NCBI GenBank assembly: GCA_037039685.1
Contig: JAWNGF010000003.1
Coordinates: 2,108,001-2,172,000, forward strand
DNA length: 64,000 nt
From: Ceratobasidium sp. AG-K
Taxonomy: Eukaryota; Basidiomycota; Agaricomycetes; Cantharellales; Ceratobasidiaceae
Reading direction: 5' to 3'
Shown here: positions 56,836 through 64,000 of the stretch, piece by piece
How the letters are laid out: the number at the start of each line of letters is the position of its first letter
Position numbering within the stretch: the first letter of the stretch is position 1
Made by a program: the position numbers and the translations under genes
The notes under the pieces: generated by a model
Databases searched by the model: none
Told to the model about the DNA's origin: nothing
What the model saw: the letters and a program-made list of their open reading frames with translations, nothing else

Positions 56836-59049
56836 ATCAGCCTCCGTCGGGGAGCACCCTGAATGAAATGGGGATCTACCTGGCAGATAACACAATGGGC
56901 CAGAGGGCGGTAACTCTGGCGCTGGTAAAACAAAGAGCAGATGGTGAACGTTCCGAGAAAGCTGGAAGGGTAAATGTGGGTGGGCATTATAGCACGTGCG
57001 GTATTTGAGAAACAACTTGGCGTTGGCATTTCATCCGACAAGTCCCGGCGTCCAGATACGCTACCCGGCAGGCGTTACTCGAAACTGACTCGAATCAAGC
57101 GAAGGATAAAGTTAGTTCTACCCCGTAGGGATTTTATTGGCAACGGCGCTTTTCACCGGGTGAAATCGCGGGAAATAGCCCTACCTGTCCCGCAACAGGC
57201 AGTTGTCAAACTGTCCCCGCCCGGCTGCTCCGGCCCGAGCCTCCCGCCACTCAAGATCATAATTTTATCTAAATTAAAGGCAAGATCTCAACGCGGGTTG
57301 CACGCGTACGTGAATGCCTAACCCAAATGGGGCAGTGAGTTGGCACAGGAACAAAGCATAACCCTACTCACACGGCTGTTCTACTCCTGGTGCTGTAAGC
57401 ATTCTTCCTCTGGGCGCGATACAACCGGTACCGGGTAGCGGAGATTCCTAGGAGGATAGACACCCAGCACATCAGTGACGTGGTACACAAAGTAATGAAT
57501 TTCACTAAACTATGTAATGGTCAGCGTTCTATGTGACCAGTTCTGGCCCATGGCTAAACACCCTCGATCATCGTATTTGAACAACCTATCCCGATGTGTA
57601 TGTAAACATAACGATTCGCCTTGCAAACACGGGGATCGACAGTCGTTTTTTACGATCTCGTTCCATAAACTGGTGATTTCTCTCTCCGCCGCCGTACTAC
57701 GGTGCACAACACCTATACCCATGCTTCTACTTCTTGTTGTTCGTCACTCATCTTGACTGACCGGACTTTCTGAGCCCCCAAGGATCGAGCATTCCATCAG
57801 CACAGTAAACAAAAGGCAAAACGGAGCACGCGGTGGTTATCTTTGCGTCCATATCATCGTCGATCGATTAACTCTCGACAGGCGTCATACCGAACGAACC
57901 TTGGTTTCTGATTCAGTTGGTCAATCATGGTGGCGCTTGTGATTTTCTCGAAATTCAAAGCAATATCAAAGCTCTCGATCGCGATAGTATAAAAAAATCA
58001 CATGAAATTCCTTTATCTTATCGAGAACAACACGCGCATACATTTCAGTTGTACTGGGCTCCCATTGTTCCTGAAAACCAAGTAGCGGTAGAAACCTGTC
58101 AGTCCGCCCAATCCTCCGAAAGGCCAAACGCCCCATGTCATCGATAGGCAACTGTATCCGGCGAATCAAGTCGGCGAGGCGGGGGATGTGGGGTGTGGAT
58201 GGCGTTATCAGCTACCGACATGACCGCTCCTGTGCGTGATGGTCACAGTTGCTTAGCCCGAGCTCGATATCCGCGGCAGGGGTAGGTATTACCTCAGTCC
58301 CCCTGCCGTTCGAGACTCTTTACATCATAGGCTACAAAAATATACAGTACCTCTGATTTTATAGGTGCCATACCCAAATTAGAGCCTGGACACTTTTTTG
58401 AGTCGAAAATCTGGAACGTGCGGTGCTGTTCGGTCCCAGATGTGACACCAATCACCTAGTTTCAAAGCTTCTTTGGTATCCTCGCTTAGCATTTTTGGGT
58501 GACTTATTGTGCCGAGTCAACTGCCGGACGTGGGGTACTGAATGTGTTGGGGCGGCGGGAGCGCTTAGCGAGGTAAACATTGGTTTCAGCACTGTAACAC
58601 TTCCATTTATAGGTTTATTGATTTGCTTTGCTTCAAAGTAAATTTAAAAGCGAAATAAGTTTAACCCTGTGCGCTACACACGTGCATAGAGAGCCCAAAA
58701 TATGGCATCGTGTAGTTGTAACGACCTGTACGATCCCATCGCGGGTTAATTTTTTATCATTTGTCTAGAACTCTCTGGTCCAGTGGTCGACCAACAACAC
58801 TGCTATGCTGTACCTGTTATATCGCAGCTTATCGCTTGGACATGCCGTCGCTTGACATAGGGTTTTTGCTTATGGCCTGTACGCGGTGTCTGCCCACGGC
58901 GAATCATTTCCCCACAGGACGGATAAACAAGCGCATACCTGTTGATAACCGTTTGGCAGCTATATGCGCCAAACAACAGCGATTGCAGTCCCATGCCAAG
59001 TTCGTTCAAACAAAGTTTACACTATTCATTTCAGGGACAATAAAGTTTT
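56836..59049. other. Long intergenic region; possible small membrane-protein gene
   Basis: About 2.2 kb without a secure gene. On the minus strand at about 57510-57369 an exon-like frame follows an acceptor and reads CWVSILLGISATRYRLYRAQ, a membrane span with a basic tail, ending at a possible donor. An open frame from ATG 57722 (MGIGVVHRSTAAEREITSLW) lies just upstream. I could not join them into a convincing gene, so I give only this note. Confidence 0.3.
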
Positions 59050-60336
59050 TTACTCGACAAGCCGACCAGACACACCGACAAGATCGACAATCTTCTCGAC
59101 CAACCGGCGCATATCATCAGACTTGGCTTCGCCGAGCGCGAGAACTTCTTCATGAGAAACTTCTGCTTCAACGACCGGAGGTACCGGCTTTCCGGAAATC
59201 TGCACAATGCAACACAGCGTAAGTGCCGATCAGAATGTCCATCTCATCTCAGCACCCACCTCAGCTTCAACCGCCTCCCTCGCGGACCTGTACCCATCAG
59301 GTATGATCACCGGGTTGGTCCCCAAGCTCAAAACCAGGACATCTAATCCGGCCTGGTGGGCAGCCACAACTTCTGGAACGGTGCTCATGCCCACGACGTC
59401 TACTCCGGCGGATCGCAACAATCGACCTTCTGCGGGAGATTCGTAGGTCGGTCCGGAAACCCACGCATAGGTACCCTCGGCGAGGAAGTTATTGGGAAGG
59501 TTGAGTGCATGTGCTGCTCGGAAGGCTGCGCATCGGAGCGAAAAGGTGTATGCCTTAGAAAGTGGGGTGAATCGCAAGTCAAAAGGGGGCTCGAGGACCG
59601 GGCCCAGTGTTGGATTGAATCCCTGTAGATGGGTGAGTACGTCACGTCGCTGTATGCATATGATACTCACAGTAAGGTTCGGTAGCGCAAGATGGTCGTG
59701 TATAACGAATACTTCCGGTAGAAAGTGGTTAGTATATGCCGATGAATTCCGTTTGATGTTCCAAATCACCTGTTCCAACCGGATACTTTGGGTTGAGAAT
59801 TCCGGCAGCGTTCGTGACTGGATGTGTCGTCAGTTCCCATTCGTCACCGGTATTAAATTACCCGTTTACTCACTGATAACCGATTTGACGCCAAGGAGTG
59901 CCATTATCCGGATAGGATAGATAGCACTGGACAAGCTATGTCCTTCATAAGTATGGAACTATAAGCTCATTGTTAGTCTTTGTTTCCTAGCATTGAAGTA
60001 GGCTTACCCGGCCAAGCATCGCGACGACGGGAACGCCATCTCCTTCGCCCAGTTTACCAAACGCGAGCGCGCTCTTGTGCCCAGCAACTGTTGGTATAGA
60101 TGTTTGGCTATCCCCATAAATCACCATAGCTCGTGATACGCACCAGTACTGATTCCGAATCCAGGAATTTCAGAGTATGGGATCAAAGTCTGCTCACGAA
60201 TCTTCGAGGCGAGGCCGCTAAGACCTGACCCACATACGATCCCTATTTTAGGCTCGCGCAATGCCTCGGGCACACGATTTTTGATGAGTTCGATTGCCTC
60301 TGCGAATCCAGATGGGATATTTCCTGCATAGGCCAT
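59050..60336 (-). CDS. PNP1: Purine nucleoside phosphorylase
   Basis: Read on the minus strand from ATG 60336 (MAYAGNIPSGFAEAIELIKN) to TAA 59052-59050, with about five short introns. Trimeric PNP hallmarks are present in order: the phosphate-binding loop GIVCGSGLSGL, then YSEIPGFGIST and the next exon GHKSALAFGKLG. Then come GRFHTYEGHSL, VTNAAGILNPKYPVGT with the Asn-Ala-Ala-Gly element, HDHLALPNLT, YAWVSGPTYESPAE (substrate-binding region) and VVGMSTVPEVVAAHQAGLDV. Next is SLGTNPVI, near the purine-binding Asn. It phosphorolyses inosine and guanosine to free base and ribose-1-phosphate in purine salvage in the cytosol. Length is normal for the family (about 310 residues). Confidence 0.9.
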
Positions 60337-61154
60337 GGTGGTTGACGGTGATAGGTAGGGCGAGTTCCAGCCCGACCGAGCTCGGGATGAATGCACGTGA
60401 CTGTGAATCTTGGTTGGCGTTCAGTTGGACAAGTCAGATTACGATGTGAACTCAAAGAATGAATTAAGACTAGGTCTAAACTAAGTTACAAAGTATTGTC
60501 TGGTGACATCAAGTGTTTACGTGTATATGGTAAGAGTTCTGGTCGTTGGTGCGAAAGGTTAAATCCATGTTGCTAGACCCGAGTGAATACAATCTGGAAT
60601 TTCGACGACATCAGTAGGCGTTCAATTCAGTGTTACGATGGAGAGGTTGGATCAGTTGGCTGTTCTTAGTTTTGATATTTATTTCCTCAAAGCAATGCTC
60701 GGAGGTTTGGTGATATACGACTCATCCGAAATGATGGGGGACACTGGATGCTGAATACACACCTTATTTACAGAAGAGAGTTAATAATAACATAGATCCA
60801 GTAAAAGTGGGACCTATAAGTGCGTCGTTAGTGATCGTGAAGGACGTTTAAAAGTAATAATTTAAGCAATTCAGTAGTGCAATGAGTTTGGCTAATGCAG
60901 TGTCTATCGTCAGTCGCTATTGCGGTACGACTGGGGCGACAACAAGGCTCATCTGGGACAAGAAAGCAAAGAGCGAAAGTACTTACCAAGGTCGTTGTGC
61001 TTGCAAAGCTACCCGAACCCAAAATTTATATCTATTCAGGGTCAATCACGTGAAGTGATTACATGAGAGATGGATTGCCGCCTCAGGCCCTCGCGTTCTA
61101 GACGACGCGTCAGTCACAAGTCCTTCGAGTTTCTCCCCGCATACTCACAACGCA
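60337..61154. other. Divergent promoter region between PNP and PSMA4
   Basis: About 800 bp between divergently oriented genes; no exon recognised. Confidence 0.5.
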
Positions 61155-62330
61155 ATGGTGAGCAACTGCACTGAATAGAATGGGGTTTAAATGATTGACG
61201 TAATTCATAGGCCCGTAGATATGATAGTGAGCAATCCATCGCTTCTCTCAGTTCAGAATCAAGCACTAAACCATTGTGGACTGTCAGGTAGAACAACAAT
61301 CTTCTCCCCCGAGGGTAAGAACCTAAATCGACGGATTTATCTCCAACTATATACCTAACACCTCACTTGATAGGTCGCCTCTACCAGAGTACGTCCTACA
61401 GGAACGATTCTGATATCACTCCTTATTTGTATTTATAGCTGAGTATGCTATGGAGGCGATCGCGCACGCCGGAACGGTCATCGGTGTACTTTCGAAGGAA
61501 GGCGTGGTACTAGCAGCGGAGAAGAAGGTTACTGGGAAGCTGCTCGATACGTCGGTGGTAAAGGAGGGAGGGTACGGGGGAAGCGGAGAGAAGATATTCT
61601 TGCTAAACAAGTAAGCTACTGCCTTCTGGATGCAAGCCATTATACTAATGCCTGGGTATTAGCAACCTCATCGCGGGAGTTGCTGGATTATCTGCGGATG
61701 CCAATTCGCTGGTTAACTACTCAAGGACTTCTGCCCAACAACATCTATTCTCTTTTAACGAGGACATGCCCGTCGAACAACTAGTCCAGCGTCTATGTAA
61801 TCTTAAGCAAGGGTATACTCAGTACGGAGGTACGGAGACGATCTTTTGCCTGCTGTCGACTTAACAATGTGACGCTTATTCAGGTTTGCGACCATTCGGT
61901 GTATCCCTGTTATATGCGGGCTACGATCCTCACTACGAATTCCAACTCTATCATTCCGACCCCTCTGGTAACTATAGTGGCTGGAAGGCTACATGCATCG
62001 GCGCGAACAATGGAACCGCTCAGAGCCTGCTAAAGCAGGAGTACAAGGACGACATCTCGCTTGAGGACGCCATATCACTCGTGATTAGAGTGATGGGGAA
62101 AACTATGGATTCTACCACTCTGAGCAGTGAAAAACGTGAGTCGATTGAAATCAGATTAGTTGTGCATGTATGAGACCCATCGTATCCCTTGCATAGTTGA
62201 ATTCGCCGTCATAACTTTGGATGCGAGCTCCAAGAAGCCCAAAGCCAAAATTTATAGACCGGTTGAGGTTGACGCCTTACTGGATAAACATGGAGTCATG
62301 AAGAAAGATGGCGAGGAAATGAAGTCTTAA
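61155..62330 (+). CDS. PRE9: 20S proteasome subunit alpha-3 (PSMA4/Pre9)
   Basis: Eight exons: 61155-61157, 61211-61226, 61288-61314, 61374-61388, 61439-61610, 61663-61829, 61884-62135 and 62197-62330. The first is only the ATG, followed at once by gtgagc. The next three are 16, 27 and 15 nt, and all keep phase. Joined, they give the canonical alpha-subunit N-terminus [20 protein letters not shown], followed by [20 protein letters not shown]. Family features: the [19 protein letters not shown] gate motif, [74 protein letters not shown] and [16 protein letters not shown]. The [15 protein letters not shown] segment is typical of alpha-3. It is a non-catalytic outer-ring subunit that helps gate the core particle. 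Ends TAA 62328-62330. Confidence 0.93.
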
Positions 62331-62488
62331 TTACGGGTTTCGACTGGATGTGTTTAATTCTCATGCAATCTCACACAAATGTAGCCCTTGATGAACACGT
62401 GATTTAAGCGCCAGAGGCCGGATATGGCTCCAACTTCCACCACCTTGGCCTCACTTGTTATTGCTTGCGTGGCTAAGTTGTCTGAGTA
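62331..62488. other. Short PSMA4-UPF2 spacer
   Basis: Only about 160 bp separate the PSMA4 stop from the UPF2 start, on the same strand, so the UPF2 promoter overlaps the PSMA4 3' end. Confidence 0.5.
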
Positions 62489-64000
62489 ATGTCGAGCCGG
62501 GATTCAAGAGAGGAAGAAGAAAAGCAAAAACGATTGAAACGAGCCGAACTCAAACAGCTAAATGGCAACCCTCCAGGTACAGCTGGCCTTGATGTGCTCC
62601 GATTTACGGGTCTGATTCAGGAGAGTAGCCCCAAATAAATCACTGGATTCATCTCTCAAACGTCACACTGCGTTGATCAAACGTATTCGCCAATCTTTGG
62701 GAGCCGACAACCGAGATCAAGTTCTCAAAGATATAGACAGCCTCGCGCTCGAGAAGTATGTTGAAGAGATAGTTCAAGCATCAGTGGACGGAATGTCCCG
62801 ATGCAAGACGGAGAAGGATGTCTGGTCTGCGGCGGAGGTATGTCTGGGTTCTCGGTTGCCGTATGGAGACACTCAGCCCTCGCCACAGATTGTATCCGCC
62901 TTCCACCGTCGCTTTCCTGACACCTACACATCGCCGTTAGTGGCTACGCTTGCGAAGGAGCTGGCGGCTCCAACCCGTGCTGCACTCAATGCACTCACTC
63001 CCGAGCAACGCGAGAAGGAGGATTCTGCGCGTATTATTCGCCAGCGACCCTTGCTTAGAATCGCTTGCGAGTTGGCCCTGGTGGGTATCCTCAGCGATGG
63101 ACCAGGTCGCAGCGGTGGCGAGTGGATCATGAAGGTGATTCGGGAGCTGGTGCGTCGTTTCTTCTGCATTGGAAAATATTTGTAACATGTCTCTTTAGCT
63201 GGTCAACGATCCTGCCCTTGGTTCGTTACCTTTGTTTACGACTTTTCTAAAAGGATATTCCCGCCCATTCCTGGGGCTTGCTCCGCCGGTGTCTTCGACT
63301 AAGCAAGTCGACTCGAAAGTGGAAGCTGGTGATCTTGCTTCAACTGTCGCTCAGGGTGCGGCCAACGGAGCGCACAATGGCGCAACAGTGTCGAATGAGG
63401 AAGACGAGTTAGTTGAAAAGGACATCCGAGACAAGTTCAAACGCATGTGTGAGGGCTACTACGACAATGTAGCTAAAAAGCTGTTGAAAGAGCACAACGT
63501 AAGGAGTCTATTTAGCTTTTTTTTTTTTTTTTTTTTGATCATCTCTCACTGGGGACATTGGTATCGCTAGCGACTGCAAGATCAGGACCAGCGAAACCAC
63601 GAAGCGTACATCAAATCTGGGGAGATATTTGAAGATCGACAGCAAGCTTATGAGAAGATGACAAAAAGCTACGAGAAATTGTTGTCGTCTTGTCAAAGGT
63701 TTGAACCCGTTTTCAAAGTCATGAATGTCGCTTACATGCGCGCAGTCTCTCTGAGCTGCTTTATCTACCTATGCCAGCTCTCCCTTCCGCTTCTCAAAAG
63801 AACGACTCGATTTTGCTACTAGACGGAAGTTCTAGCCTACGTGTGGGTGGCACGGAAGATCTTCCTGCGAACAGTAAATGGGAAGATGAGGAGGAGCGGC
63901 GTTTTTATGAAGATCTCCCTGATCTCAAAGACTTTGTGCCTAAAGCAGTTCTCGGTGTTGAGGCCATTGCCTCAAAAGAGGAGAAGGATGAAGCCTCTAG
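62489..64000 (+). CDS. UPF2: UPF2/NMD2 nonsense-mediated decay factor (5' part)
   Basis: Starts at ATG 62489 with a highly charged N-terminus (MSSRDSREEEEKQKRLKRAE). After an intron the first MIF4G-type helical repeat region begins: KRHTALIKRIRQSLGADNRD, LALEKYVEEIVQASVDGMSR, CKTEKDVWSAAEVCLGSRLP, QIVSAFHRRFPDTYTSPLVA, RPLLRIACELALVGILSDG and KVIRELLVNDPALGSLPLF. Then come DKFKRMCEGYYDNVAKKLLK, then YIKSGEIFEDRQQAYEKMTK and an acidic stretch before the second domain (DEEERRFYEDLPDLKDFVP). UPF2 bridges UPF1 and UPF3 on mRNA with premature stops. One intron contains a run of about 22 Ts (63516-63537). The gene runs off the right edge of the window. Confidence 0.9.

Overview
The window is nuclear DNA from a filamentous basidiomycete, most like an agaricomycete of the Rhizoctonia/Ceratobasidium type. 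Genes are split by many GT-AG introns of about 50-60 bp, there are no operons, intergenic gaps are short, and the housekeeping proteins are typical fungal ones. Species assignment is inference from gene style, not a database match. Exon boundaries below were worked out by eye from splice sites, frame and similarity between paralogues.

Layout. (1) 1-9.9 kb: an accessory block with three tandem genes for membrane-anchored caspase-like (peptidase C14 fold) proteins, A (about 1530-3402), B (3847-6051) and C (6683-8900), followed by a probable MITE. C looks intact, B carries a frameshift and A has lost the catalytic His. (2) 9.9-12.4 kb: an unrecognised secreted/membrane coiled-coil protein. (3) 13.2-17.2 kb, minus: a Rho guanine-nucleotide exchange factor of the Rom1/Rom2 type (DH, PH, CNH). 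(4) 17.5-28.7 kb, minus: a very large gene for the CSF1/BLTP1 bridge-like lipid-transfer protein. (5) 29.2-31.4 kb: a large foldback inverted repeat. (6) 31.97-39.87 kb, minus: a full-length but dead non-LTR retrotransposon, with matching target-site duplications, a solo LTR nested in ORF2 and a TA-flanked MITE nested in gag. (7) 40.0-50.4 kb: a divergent arrestin-like gene, a TDT/SLAC1-family C4-dicarboxylate/sulfite-type transporter (minus), a sensor-domain-like multi-pass membrane protein, a small alpha/beta-barrel-like protein (minus) and a proline-rich type II membrane protein. (8) 51.8-64.0 kb: cytochrome c peroxidase, an alpha-arrestin (minus), purine nucleoside phosphorylase (minus), proteasome subunit alpha-3 (PSMA4/Pre9) with a remarkable cascade of micro-exons, and the 5' part of UPF2.

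The right-hand half is ordinary core genome (proteasome, NMD, heme peroxidase, nucleoside salvage, trafficking adaptors). The left block and the 29-40 kb block are the accessory parts. The most interesting item is the caspase-like array: three paralogues share signal peptide or N-terminal hydrophobic segment, a membrane span, a proline/serine-rich linker, the caspase-like domain and a C-terminal CxxC-x5-C cluster, but differ in the state of the catalytic dyad. Several single-base frameshifts in otherwise conserved genes (CCP1, CSF1, the alpha-arrestin, gene B) suggest residual consensus errors in the assembly and should be checked before calling pseudogenes.
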